Shown: piece after piece, positions 10,545 through 21,715 of the stretch | How the letters are laid out: the number at the start of each line of letters is the position of its first letter | Numbering within the stretch: the first letter of the stretch is position 1 | NCBI GenBank assembly: GCA_964017235.1 | Contig: OZ024928.1 | Coordinates: 86,733,566-86,797,565, forward strand | DNA: 64,000 nucleotides | Direction of reading: 5' to 3' | Source of the DNA: Sabellastarte sp. h YS-2021 | Taxonomy: Eukaryota > Annelida > Polychaeta > Sabellida > Sabellidae | The notes under the pieces: generated by a model | Told to the model about the DNA's origin: nothing | The model's database searches: none | What the model saw: the letters and a program-made list of their open reading frames with translations, nothing else | Translations under genes and position numbers: made by a program

Positions 10545-11091
10545 TAATGTAGTCCGTCTAGTGACCTTGGCCTATAAAATCCTGTCCGGGGCTATATCTC
10601 AGAAACTGTAAAATGTAGGAAGTTGATACTGTATAGGGACACTTTGTTACATTGATTCGGGAGTGTAGGTGTGCATCATGGTGTGACCTTTAACTTTGGC
10701 TCTGCCAAAGTGTGTTCCACATTTGAGACACATCTATCAAAGATGAATGGATTGCTGCAACTGATTGTTATGTGTACGTTTACATAATTGTGCTTTTTCA
10801 ACTTTTGACAACTATCCTCCAATTAATAACTTTTACAGTTTCATAATTTTCAGTATACTGATTAATGCTGTCATCTTGCTATTGAATTTTCTTGTTTTAA
10901 TACTTTATCTTTACATATGTCACAGTGGAAACTCCAATCCAAACTGCCATTTCTAATTCCCCTAGTGGAATTAGAAATGGCACTGGATTGGAGTTTCCAC
11001 TGTGACACATACATTTTCTTTGTCTCTTGAGTGTCTGCGTCTGCGTGAACAACTCCTTCAAAACTACAAGGCCTAGAGATATGCTGTTTTT
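10545..11091 (+). mobile_element. Partial family E element with a nested palindromic MITE
   Basis: 10580-10720 is one diverged unit of the 146-bp repeat. 10765-10917 matches the post-repeat body of the complete family E element (GATTAATGCTGTCATCTTGC and following bases). It has neither the 5' hairpin nor the 3' end, so it is a fragment. Confidence 0.65.
10918..11009. mobile_element. Palindromic fold-back MITE
   Basis: Nearly the whole element is one inverted repeat. The left arm starts TGTCACAGTGGAAACTCC and the right arm ends with its complement; the centre is near CCCTAGTGG. It is flanked by TA on both sides and splits a family E segment whose uninterrupted version reads CTTTATATACATTTC. 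TA duplication plus full palindromy suggests a Tc1/mariner-type MITE, by inference. Confidence 0.8.
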
Positions 11092-11189
11092 TACCCCACA
11101 GCCCTTAAGGGCTGTCGGGGTATTGTTTTCACCCATGGTGTCCGGATGGGCAGGTGGTCAGGTGGGCGGGCGTGCGGCGGGAAATAGTT

Positions 11190-13530
11190 TGTCCGGGCTG
11201 TGTCTCAGAAACCGTAAGGTGTAGGAAGTTCATACTTGGCAGGGACATTGGTTGGGGGGTGTAGGTGTGCAACGTCATGGTCTGACCTTGATTTGACCTT
11301 TGACCTTGCCGTAGTGACCTTGAGTTTGAAAATCTTGTCCGGGCTATATCTCGGCAACCATAAGGTGTAGGAAGTTGATACTTGGCAGGGACATTAGTTA
11401 GGGGTTGTAGGTGTGCAACGTCATAGTCTGACCTTGATTTGACCTTGCCGTAGTGACCTTGACCTTTAAAATCTTGTCCGGGCTATATCTCAGAAACCGT
11501 AAGGTGTAGGAAGTTGATACTTGATAGGGACATTGGTTAGGGGGTGTAGGTGTGCAACATCATGGTCTGACCTTGATTTGGCCTTTGACTTTGCTGTAGT
11601 GACCTTGACCTATAAAATCTTGTCTGGGCTATATCTCGGAAACCGTAAGGTGTAGGAAGTTGATACTTGGTAGGAACATCGGTTAGGAGTTGTAGGTGTG
11701 CAACATCATGGTCTGACCTTGATTTGACTTTTGACCTTGCCGTAGTGACCTTGACCTATAAAACCTTGTCCGGGCTATATCTCAGCAACTGTAAGGTGTA
11801 GGAAGTTGATACTTGGTAGGGACATTGGTTAGGGGGTGTAGGTGTGCAACGTCATGGTCTGACCTTGTTTTGACCTTTGACCTTGCTGTAGTGACCTTGA
11901 CCTATAAAATCTTGTCCGGGCTATATCTCGGAAACCGTAAGGTGTAGGAAGTTGATACTTGGTAGGAACATTGGTTAGGAGTTGTAGGTGTGCAACATCA
12001 TGGTCTGACCTTGATTTGACCTTTGACCTTGCCGTAGTGACCTTGACCTATAAAACCTTGTCCGGGCTATATCTCAGCAACTGTAAGGTGTAGGAAGTTG
12101 ATACTTGGTAGGGACATTGGTTAGGGGGTGTAGGTGTGCAACGTCATGGTCTGACCTTGTTTTGACCTTTGACCTTGCTGTAGTGACCTTGACCTATAAA
12201 ATCTTGTCCGGGCTATATCTCAGCAACTGTAAGGTGTAGGAAGTTGATACTTGGTAGGGACATTGGTTAGGGGGTGTAGGTGTGCAACGTCATGGTCTGA
12301 CCTTGTTTTGACCTTTGACCTTGCTGTAGTGACCTTGACCTATAAAATCTTGTCCGGGCTATATCTCGGAAACCGTAAGGTGTAGGAAGTTGATACTTGG
12401 TAGGAACATTGGTTAGGAGTTGTAGGTGTGCAACATCATGGTCTGACCTTGATTTGATCTTTGACCTTGCCGTAGTGACCTTGACCTATAAAACCCTGTC
12501 CGGGCTATATCTCAGCAACTGTAAGGTGTCGGAAGGTGATACTTGGTAGGGACATTGGTTAGGGGGTGTAGGTGTGCAGCGTCATGCTGTGACCTTGATT
12601 TGACCTTTGACCTTGCTGTCGTGACCTTGACCTATAAAATCTTGTCCGGGCTATATCTCAGAGATTGTAAAGTGTAGGAAGTTTATACTTGGTAGGGACA
12701 TTGGTTGAGGGTTTTAGGTGTGCCACGTCATGGTGTAACACTGATTGACCTTTGAACTTGCTGTATTGACCTTTAAAATCTTGTTGCACCTTTGGGTCTG
12801 TCTGTTGATGCAGATTAAGCACTGTTAAAGTCATATTAGAATTCATTAAGAATTTCCTTTTGCAAGTTCCCATTGTAACAGATGGAATTTCATCAAGTGA
12901 GCCACAGGCTTTTCTCCAACACCACACATAAGCATTCATTGAATGTATTGCCACTTCTGTTATCTCAGCAACTGTAAGGTGTAGGAAGTTGATACTTGGT
13001 AGGGACATTGGTTAGGGGGTGTAGATGTGCAACGTCATAGTGTGACCTTGATTTGACCTTTGAGCCTTGCCGTAGTGACCTTGACCTATAAAATCTTGTC
13101 TGGGCTACATTTCGGAAACTGTGAGGTGTAGGAAGCTGATACTTGGTGAGGACATTGGTTGGGGATAGTAGGTGTGCAACGTCATGGTGTGACCTTGATT
13201 TGACTTTGTATTTGCCGTAGTGAACTTGACCTATAATACCTGGTCTGGGCTATATCTTGGAAACTGTAGGAGGTGTAAGAAGTTGATACTTGTTAGGGAC
13301 ATTGGTTAGGGGGTGTAGCTGTGCTACGTCATGTGACCTTGATTTGACCTTTGACCTTGCTGTAGCGACCTTGACCTATAAAATCTTGTCCAGGTTATAT
13401 CTCAGAGATTGTAAAGTGTAGGAAGTTTATACTTGGTAGGGACATTGGTTGAGGGTTTTAGGTGTGCCACGTCATGGTGTAACACTGATTGACCTTTGAA
13501 CTTGCTGTATTGACCTTTAAAATCTTGTTA
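11190..13530 (+). repeat. 146-bp tandem repeat rich in TGACCT half-sites
   Basis: The landmark GGGCTATATC recurs at 11480, 11626, 11772, 11918 and 12064, i.e. every 146 bp. About 15 units are present in part or whole. Alternate units carry CGGAAACCG or CAGCAACTG, giving a partial 292-bp dimer. A typical unit holds TGACCTTGA, TGACCTTTGACCT and TGACCTTGACCT. Confidence 0.93.
12646..12962 (+). repeat. Duplicated array-edge segment, copy 1
   Basis: Nearly identical to 13390-13706. It starts with a diverged repeat unit (CAGAGATTGTAAAGTGTAGG) and runs into single-copy-like sequence (GGGTCTGTCTGTTGATGCAG and following bases), then returns abruptly to the 146-bp repeat at about 12963. Confidence 0.88.
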
Positions 13531-13706
13531 CACCTTTGGGTCTGTCTGTTGATGCAGATTAAGCACTGTTAAAGTCATATTAGAATTCATTAAGAATTTC
13601 CTTTTGCAAGTTCCCATTGTAACAGATGGAATTTCATCAAGTGAGCCACAGGCTTTTCTCCAACACCACACATAAGCATTCATTGAATGTATTGCCACTT
13701 CTGTTA
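13390..13706 (+). repeat. Duplicated array-edge segment, copy 2
   Basis: Same segment as 12646-12962, but here it continues into the element's own 3' body. This is therefore probably the original array edge, and the first copy arose by unequal exchange or conversion into the array. Confidence 0.85.
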
Positions 13707-13994
13707 TGCATGGGTAATATTCAAAACATCCAAACCATAATTCGGCCATTTTTGGTTTACTGATAAATGCTGTCATTTTATTATTGAATTGTCTTGTTTT
13801 AATACTTCATCTTTATATACATTTCTTTTCCTTAGATATTATTTTCTCTACTTAAGCATTATTTGGACCTTAATATAACTTACACTGCTCTGAAAGTATC
13901 TTGAACTTTGTACTGTTACACTACTTCTATATCTCATGGTGTTGAAAAATATTTCCCCAGGCTGTGGGGTACGGGCATCTCTGATGCTATTTTT

Positions 13995-14603
13995 TAAGAT
14001 ACCTATTGAGGATGAAAAATTGTTCAAGGCATGCAGATCTGTTTGTTTGTCTGTTTGCTAGAGCCATTACAAGTAAGGTACCCCTACCCAAAGTGAAAAT
14101 TCCAACACTTTATCACAGTTTTCTCATTGACTATTGCAGGAATTTCTCTCTTCTGGCATGTATGTATAAGGCCATAAGTAGATTACCTTGTGTGAGTATC
14201 AGGCCTGGATCTGTCCTAATTTTTTTTTTTTTTTTTAAGAATTTTTAAAATAATTTTTAATGCATTAAAAATCATGAAATCATGTACTAATTTACTAAAT
14301 CACTTATTTTCTCATTGACTATGGCAGGGATTTCTCTCTTATCTTGCATATATGTACTAGGTCACAAGTGGATTCCCTTGTGCGAGTATCAGGCCTGGAT
14401 CTGTCTTAATTATTAATTTTTATGAATTTTTAAAATAAGTTTTAATGCATTAAAATTCATGAATCATTCACTAAATCACTTATAACTTGAAAAGTATTGT
14501 ATTTACAGCATTTGTTAAAATATGTTATTCAGCTACTTTTTCTTTAGCTACAACTTGGTGAGTAACGTGGGAGTCTATTCCAATAGCTAATTGAGTAATA
14601 GCT
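13995..14603. other. Short duplicated segment and satellite remnant
   Basis: A ~170-bp segment (CTCATTGACTATTGCAGGAA to GGCCTGGATCTGTC and a T/A-rich tail) occurs at about 14110-14280 and again at 14310-14470. From about 14470 the sequence is GAGTAATAGCT-type satellite, which ends at the left end of DIRS copy 2. No gene is seen. Confidence 0.65.
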
Positions 14604-14797
14604 ATTTTATTGCGTTAATACATCCTATCCAATGGACAATAGCTTATCCGGTCGGCGCAGACCGGCCCGCCAAACGCCAGAAAAAGACGTCCTGTGTTAC
14701 CACCGGCAGGTCGGTCCGTAGTACTTGTGCATTCGCCAGATGGCGTGTCGTACTTCCTTCCTGTCTAGACAGAGTGACGTCATAGCATCTTTTTCGT
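14604..14797 (+). repeat. Left inverted terminal repeat, DIRS copy 2
   Basis: Starts ATTTTATTGCGTTAATACAT. It contains CCGGTCGGCGCAGACCGG and a full TGACGTCA palindrome at 14775-14782, and is the inverted match of 20762-20978. Confidence 0.9.
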
Positions 14798-14920
14798 TTG
14801 GCGCGTGCTTGTGCACAAGGGAAAATTTTATCAGCAGTTTTTTGGTGAATTTATTAAGTTCTTGAAGGACTTTCTTTTCTTTGAGTATTTTATTTTACTG
14901 CTACATACTCATAGCACACT

Positions 14921-17064
14921 ATGTCGTCCCCTGGACAAAAAAGGGGCAGTTGTGGTCACGCCATGGCGGGATTTGATGGACATGCCTTTTGCGCCCGCTG
15001 TAGGGAGAAGGGAAAGGGTGAGGAACCCTGTATTTCTAACAAAGACACTACGGAATGTAAGTTCTGCAATCTTTTTTCTCCAGAGCAACGGGCTCAGCTT
15101 GCAACTCCCTCTTACAAACTAAAAAAGGAGAAACGGGAGGCCAAGCGCGTGGATAACCCCACACCCACTGAGGACATTGCCCTAGTAGATCCTGCTAGCG
15201 TCTCTGTTATAGGGGCTGTGGGTGGAGCCGCTTCTTCTCATTCACCATCAGTTCCGCCTGAAAAGAAACCCAAGAAGGACAAACCTAAGACTAAGAAAGC
15301 TGCCTCTTCTAGTACGGATGACAGGTTTTCAGCACTGGATGCTAAGTGGTCTGAACGTTTTAACAGGCTGGAGGCCTTGTTGCTGGCTTGATCTGTGGAA
15401 CCTTCCTTCTCTGCGGATGTCAGGGTTACCCCTGTACACTCACCACCAGCCACTGTCTCTAAGGACTCAGAGCCTTTCTTTCAGCCTTCTCACCGACCTG
15501 TGGACCCTATTGCTAAGCGCACTGGCCCAGACTCTGATGCTGCTTTGCAGCTGTCGGCCGGCAAGCTTCCTCCAGGTTCTTCTTCTTCTACGCGCACTGG
15601 CCCAGACATTACTGCCACCAAGCAGCAGTCGGCCGGCAAGCCTAAGTCAGATCTCCCTTCCAAGACTTCATCAGGGCGCACTGGTCCAGACGTCGCTTCT
15701 AGTAAGCCTAAGTCGACCGGCAAGCCACACACCGACCCTCACCGACAGGCTGCATCGTCGGGACAGAAATCTGTCAGATCAACTTCCGACCGACCTCACA
15801 CCGACCGACCCTCATCTGCAGGTCTCACTGGTTCGGAGTCACCTACCCTCCTTAAGTCGTCTGGCAAGGACAGCATATCCAGTGGAGAGTCGGATGCGGA
15901 GAGCAGTTTTTCAGACACGCCCCCCTGGAACTTTTTGTAGAAGAGGGCGAGCTCTCTGATGAGCATGAATTAACCGAACAGGACTTACCAACGTTGGAAG
16001 AACAGACATATAGAGAGACTATGCGAGGGATACGTTCCTTTATGGGGTGGTCACATGTACCAGACGTAGATAGTTCCAATCCGTCTGATGACAACCCTTT
16101 TGCTGGCCCCAAGGCACCGGCTCCTAGTAAGATCTCAGTCCATATGCCGACGGAAGACTGGCTCTGCAAGAAACTTAGCAAACTGAATCTTACCTTGGTT
16201 GAGGGATACCCCTCCCGTACTGCAGAGGCCGGTAGTCTACCCATGGATCAATTCTTGAGGCCACCACGCCCTCAGTCGAAGTGGTACGGGCTTTATTCAG
16301 AACAACCGGCTGATCCGACCAAAGTCACTTCTTGGAGTACGGGACATTCTAAACTTAACAGCAGTTTTGGTCGGATAGCTAGAAAAGCGGCTTTGGCATC
16401 GACACCATCAGCCTCACGCAGAATCTCCCAGGATACACTCCGGAGGTGGGAAAGGACTACTAGGGAAGCTTCTGTAGTGTGCAATCAGGCCGCTAGCTTT
16501 AACCGCTGCCTCTTCAAGGTGCAGGCCGACATGCAGTCACAGCTTAGGACAGTCCGTAGTGAAGGCAAGGGAAAAGGGTCAGCCAAAGTTTCAGAAGCCA
16601 CAGAGGAGTTGCAGTTTCTGATGGAGTTTAACTCCAGTATCACCCAGGCTGCCGCTAAGGCGATGGAACACTTGTCAGAATTTGTATTTTTTACCATGGG
16701 TAATCTTACTCTGGCTAGGAGAGACTCTTATCTCAACCATTTGAAGAATGGTATCAAGCCGGACACGTTTGCTGCTCTCAGGACTGGCCCTCTGCACATC
16801 AGTACTCTCTTCCCAGAGTCAGCTATCAAACGGGCCGAAGAGGAGATCTCACATTATGATAACAAAAGCCAGCCGACAGCTACATCCTCACGAGGGAAGG
16901 CACGTTTTCACCCTTATGAGAGACAGGATAAGAAACAGGAGGGTCGGTCGGACAACAAGCAGGATAGACCCGCATGGAAAAACATCAACCGAAGGCAGTT
17001 TAGACGACCTAAAGGCAAGGGTGCTAACTTCTCTTCACGTTCTGCCAAGGGCCAGCAGCCGTAG
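14921..17064 (+). pseudogene. DIRS Gag-like gene, nearly intact (copy 2)
   Basis: Starts at ATG 14921 (MSSPGQKRGSCGHAMAGF). The N-terminus has a Cys/His cluster (CGH, H..FCARC, CISN, CKFC) like other DIRS gags. A Ser/Pro/Lys-rich middle carries a threefold repeat of RTGPD with a following (S/T)GK. An in-frame TGA lies at 15389-15391; the same frame resumes at once to 15940. A run of C near 15918-15927 precedes the change to the frame used by 15994-17064, so a slip in that run is the likely break. The C-terminal 356 codons include MRGIRSFMGWSHVPD and a basic tail. Whether TGA is read through or is a mutation cannot be told from one copy, but copy 1 has a stop at the same place. Confidence 0.8.
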
Positions 17065-17091
17065 CACCTCCACAGAACTGACTTTGAACTC

Positions 17092-19324
17092 AAATCTAAA
17101 TGTGAACTTGCATGTTGTATCATTTGTTCCTTCTGCACACGGGCCTCCGCAAAAGAAAGGTCTAAGTCCCGGCGTGTCAGACTGTCAGTTGAAAAAAGAT
17201 ATATTAAATTCTGTGAAAGGTGTTTCTTGTGTCACTCAATTGTCTTGTGTGAATCCTGTAACAAATGTCCCAAATGCTGCACAAAATCTGCCTGTAGGGG
17301 CCAGGCTTCAAAACTTTTGGCAAACTTGGCTGGATCTAGGGGCCGGTCCGAAAATAGTTCAAATCCTGAGAGAGGGTTACACCCTCCCCTTTCGGATCCG
17401 ACCACATCTTACAAGGTCTCCGACAGTCATAAGCCGTTATGTAGATCCCCACAGGAACAGCTACCTGTTGGAGGCATTGCATCAGCTTATAGACAAGAAT
17501 GCAATAGAATTGGTCCACAATCAAACATCTCTAGGGTTTTTCAACCGACTTTTTCTGGTGCCCAAGCCCAACAACAAGTGGAGGCCTATACTGGACCTAA
17601 GCAAACTCAATCTTTTCCTCAAGGTGGAAAAATTCAAAATGGAGACACCGGAAACCATCAGAACATCCCTCCAGCAAGGGGAGTGGGTAACCTCAGTAGA
17701 CTTCAAGGATGCCTACTTCCACATACCAATACAGGCTCAATCCAGGAAATATCTCAGATTTCATGTCCAGGGCCGGACATACCAGTTCAAGGCGTTACCT
17801 TTTGGCCTGTCCACAGCGCCCATGGAGTTCACTGTATTAGTAAAGGAGGTGAAATTGATGGCCATACGCACGGGTATAAGAATCCACCAGTACCTAGACG
17901 ACTGGTTGGTGAGAGCCAGATCCCAAGAAACTTGTCTCCGACATACCCAAATCCTCGTGAAAATGTGCCAGGATCTAGGTTGGCTGGTAAATTTAGAGAA
18001 ATCAGAGCTGGAACCCAAACAGGTCTTCGACTTCGTAGGTTACCAGTTCGATCTCAGATCCGGCCGGGTCAGACCGACCCCGGACCGGTGGCAAAGCCTT
18101 CAGGACAAGATACAAGCACTCCTTGTATTACCGGCCTGTCCGGTCCGACAGTTCATGTCTCTCATAGGCCTGCTGACAGCCACGGAAAAACAGGTTCACC
18201 TCGGCCGGCTGCACATGAGACCCATACAGTGGCATCTCAAAAACAGTTGGCGGGTACCAGAATCTCTAGAGAAGATTATCCCTCTTCCAAGATCCCTGCA
18301 CCCTCACTTACGATGGTGGCTAGAGGAAGACAATGTGCTTCAAGGCCAACCATTACACCCAGTAAGACATGCTCTGCAAATATTTACAGACGCATCAAAA
18401 GAAGGGTGGGGCGCTCACTTAGACGAGTTCACTGCAAGAGGGTCCTGGTCGGTGCCGGAAACCAAGCTGCACATGAATTATCTGGAACTCAAAGCGGTGT
18501 TCCTAGCTCTCAAAGAGTTCCAAGACCTCTGTGCAGGCAAGATAGTGTTAGTGGCAACCGACAACACTACAGTAGTCGCTTACATAAACAAGGAAGGAGG
18601 CATGAGGTCGGGCCCACTGTGTGCCCTACTGTGGAGGATCTTGACCTGGTGTTCCCAGCGACAAGTGACTCTAAAAGCCCGACACATTCCAGGCCACTTA
18701 AATGTGATAGCAGACAAGCTATCCAGGCTGGGTCAGACCATTCAAACAGAGTGGTCCCTCCTCCCAGAAGTTTTTCAACAAATATGCAAGCGATGGCACC
18801 TCCCTCGAATAGACCTGTTTGCCACGAGGTTCAACCACAAGTTACCTCAGTTTGTGTCTCCAGTACCGGACTCCCTGGCTGTAGCAGTGGATGCACTCAC
18901 TCTGCCATGGGAGGACCTGGATGCATATGCCTTCCCACCGACCGCCATATTGGGCAAAGTGGTGGAGAAACTACTGGGCTCCCCGTGCAAGAGACTCATT
19001 CTGATTGCCCCGGGGTGGCCCAACATGCCTTGGTTTTGGGACTTGGTGAACATGTCCAGCCAGGTTCCCCTCAGCCTACCCAACCTGCCCAATCTGCTAA
19101 CACAGCCCTTCAATCAGATCCCTCACAGAAATCTGACAAATCTAAATCTCCATGCCTGGCTCCTAGAGCCACAAAGATCAAAGAACAGGGCTTCTCTGAG
19201 GCAGTGGCAGCAAGGATTGAGGCTTCTCAAAGAAGATCAACCAGATCAGTCTATGAGGCAAAGTGGACCATTTTTACAAAGTGGTGCGTCACTAATCAGG
19301 TGGACTTCAGGTCTCCACCTGTAA
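17092..19324 (+). CDS. DIRS reverse transcriptase-RNase H (copy 2)
   Basis: The start is placed where similarity to copy 1 begins (LNSNLNVNLHVV); no ATG is conserved there and the frame is open from 16748, overlapping gag. RT has FLVPKPNNKWRPILDLSKLN, SVDFKDAYFHIPI, LPFGLSTAP and YLDDWLVRARS. RNase H has IFTDASKEGWGAHL, LELKAVFLAL, VATDNTTVVAYINKEGG and HIPGHLNVIADKLSRL. The C-terminal block IDLFATRFN..., AYAFPP, LIAPGWPNMPWFWDL follows. It copies element RNA to DNA. Frame order relative to gag (+1) and recombinase (-1) is the same as in copy 1, so a shift in reading frame or separate initiation is probably used. Confidence 0.93.
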
Positions 19325-20238
19325 AGTCGGTGGCTGATTTCCTAATGTACCTTTTTGAGGACAAGAAGTTACAGCCCAGCACCATTGATGGATACAGGTC
19401 TGCCATTGCTGATAAACTAGGTGATACCTCGGTTAATATCAGCAAAGATGGTAATCTCACTCGTCTCTTGGACAGTTTCCATAGAGACAGACCCAGAGGG
19501 CGGAGAGGAATACCCTCCTGGAACCTTTCCCTGGTCCTACACCAGCTGACAAAGGCTCCCTTTGAACCTCTTAGAGAGGCATCTCTGAAGCTTTTGACCT
19601 TCAAAACTGTCTTCCTTTTGGCCCTAGGCTCGGGCAAAAGAAGGAGTGAGATTCATGCATGGCAGCATAAGAACATCAGACACCAGTCGGACTGGTCCAA
19701 GGTGTCTCTGTTTCCGTCTCCCAGCTTTCTCTCCAAGAACCAGCTGGCCAAAGAGGGTCCAGAGAGTGTAGCCCCAGTGGTCATACCAGCCCTGGCTCCT
19801 ACCCTGGATAGATCCCTCAAGTCTGATAGATCTCTTTGTCCAGTCAGAGCTTTGCGCTACTATTTGGACAGGACTTCAGACAGTAGGCAGGACAAAGAAT
19901 TAGTTTTTGTCTCCTTTAAGAAAGGCTTCGACAAGGACATCTCGCCTGCCACTATCTCCTCATGGATCAAGCAAACTGTGATCCTATGCTATGAGCTCTC
20001 TGATCACCAGGCCCACACCCTACATCAAGTCAAAGCTCATGATGTAAGGGCCTTTGCTGCTTCTAAGGCCTTCCAGTCGGGAGTCTCCTTGGAGCAGATC
20101 TTATCAGCCTGCCACTGGAAATCTCATAATACCTTCACACAATTCTATCTGAAGGATGTGGCTTGGGCGGACTCAGAGCTCTACCATCTTGGACCGGTTG
20201 TGGCGGCTCAGCAGATCCACCAACAGACTGGTACCTAG
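19125..20238 (+). CDS. DIRS tyrosine recombinase (copy 2)
   Basis: The conserved part begins near CLAPRATKIKEQGFSEAV; the ATG seen at this point in copy 1 has changed, and the frame is open from 17227 through all of RT (1003 codons in all). Catalytic residues: Arg in LALGSGKRRSEIHAW, HDVRAFAAS with HxxR, and Tyr in NTFTQFYLKDVAW. The core-binding part has TKWCVTNQVDF and PSTIDGYRSAIAD. It mediates insertion of circular DNA. The start shown is an estimate set by similarity to copy 1. Confidence 0.88.
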
Positions 20239-20609
20239 AGGAGATTTGTACATATGTAAATAGTTGTACATGTTTGTATAGATGTTGCACATATAGTTAA
20301 GGAATATATAAAAAAAAAAAAAAAAAATTCTCTGGACGTGCTTCCTCCGGGAGGTTGAATTCTAAGGGACTGAACTCATCCCTCTCTTCCCCTACCTCAG
20401 AGCAGGTCTGAAACAAAAGGGGGGGGGGCAAGGTCGACTGACGGTTCCATTCCGGATAACCGGATGATGATATTCGACCATAGCCTTAAGGGTTATTGAC
20501 TTCAAGGTCTAACCAGGCTTTAAAAAAGGGAATTATCATTATTTCTAACATGAGTTCACAATTTTAGTCCCTAGTAACTTACCCGCCATCCAAGCGGTAG
20601 TTATTCAGC
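20239..20609 (+). other. DIRS copy 2, 3' non-coding region
   Basis: A-run near 20310-20327, a CTTCCTCCGGGAGG box and a G run near 20420-20428, matching the layout in copies 1 and 3. No gene. Confidence 0.7.
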
Positions 20610-20701
20610 TATTGTCCATTGGATAGGATGTATTAACGCAATAAAATTGCAAATTTAATAAGTAAATTAAATTTTTATAAGTTAATACCCTATCCAATGG
20701 A
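20610..20701 (+). repeat. Internal complementary region, DIRS copy 2
   Basis: Complement of the left end followed directly by complement of the right end; the joint is AACGCAATAAAATTGCAAAT, as in the other two long copies. Confidence 0.92.
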
Positions 20702-20761
20702 CGCGCAAGACCCTCCCACCTACCCCGCTTTCAGCTTACTAGGGGTCTAATAGGTCTAGAC

Positions 20762-20978
20762 AACGAAAAAGATGCTACGACGTCACTCTGTCTAGACAGG
20801 AAGGAAGTATGACACGCCATCTGGCGAGTGCACAAGTACTACGGACCGACCTGCCGGTGGTAACACAGGACGTCTTTTTCTGGCGTTTGGCGGGCCGGTC
20901 TGCGCCGACCGGATAAGCTATTGTCCATGGGATAGGGTATTAACTTATAAAAATTTAATTTACTTATTAAATTTGCAA
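20762..20978 (-). repeat. Right inverted terminal repeat, DIRS copy 2
   Basis: Inverted match to 14604-14797 with the right-only extension ending ATTTGCAA. Confidence 0.9.
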
Positions 20979-21715
20979 GTTTCTGACTTTTCAGTACCTT
21001 CCATGATGAGTAAAATCAGTTGTAACTTGAAAGCTTTTGCATTTAGAGAATTTTGTTTAAATATGTTATTCACCTACTTATGGGTCTACTATAACATAGT
21101 GAAATGCTGACATGTAGCTCATTGCATAGCTGAGTAATAGCTACTTCAGGTTCTCACTGTTGAGTAAATCAATTGTAACTTGAAAACTATTGCATATACT
21201 GTTTTCTTTATTTGAATGTGTTATTCATCTACTTTTCAGTCACTTATAACATAATGGAATTGTATAGCTGTAGCTCATTGCATAGCGGAGCGATAGTTAC
21301 TTTCAGGTTGTCACAGTTGAGTAAATGAGTTGTAACTTGAAACTAATGTATTTACAGTATTTTTTTTTAAAAAATGTGTTATTCACCTACTTTAGGTCAG
21401 CTATAACATGGTGAAATTGTAGACCTGTAGCTCATTGGATAGCTGAGCAATAGCTACTTTCAGGTTTTCACTGTTGAGTAGATAAGTTGTGACTTGAAAA
21501 CTATTGCACTTAGAGAATTTTGTTTAAATATGTTATTCACCTATATTTTGGTCAGCTATAACATATTAAAATTGCAGACATGTAGCTCATTGCATAGACA
21601 AGCAATATCTACTATGAAGTTCTCACTGGTGAGTAATTCAGTTGTAACTTGAAAACTATTGCATTTACAGTTTTTTTATTTAAATATGTTTTACCACCTA
21701 CTTTTTACACCTTAA
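20979..21715. repeat. Satellite array, about 150-bp period
   Basis: About five diverged units with GAGTAATAGCTACT-like cores, TTGAGTAAATCA, GTTGTAACTTGAAAACTATT and TATGTTATTCACCTA. This is the same satellite superfamily as 6324-9375 and continues the array split by DIRS copy 2. Confidence 0.85.

Larger units (their letters stand above)
11092..13994 (+). mobile_element. Complete family E Helitron-like element
   Basis: The 5' end begins TACCCCACAGCCCTT and folds on AAGGGCTGTCGGGGTA. The body is a 146-bp tandem repeat. Near the 3' end, GGCTGTGGGGTA (13960-13971) is the inverted copy of the 5' end, followed by the hairpin GCATC-TCT-GATGC and the tail TATTTTTT. This plan (5' hairpin, 3' subterminal inverted copy, hairpin, tail) matches non-autonomous Helentron/Helitron2-type elements. 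No protein is encoded. The superfamily assignment is inference from structure. Confidence 0.72.
14604..20978 (+). mobile_element. DIRS-type retrotransposon, copy 2 (best preserved)
   Basis: About 6.4 kb with both inverted terminal repeats, gag, RT-RNase H, tyrosine recombinase and internal complementary region. RT and recombinase frames are uninterrupted. Gag has one in-frame TGA and one frame change. It inserted into a satellite monomer directly after GAGTAATAGCT, and the monomer resumes in phase on the right side. Confidence 0.95.

Noticed and set aside
12658-13776. Two similar minus-strand frames (116 and 82 codons)
   Set aside because: They lie on the duplicated array-edge segment, so their similarity is explained by DNA duplication; no domain or start context.
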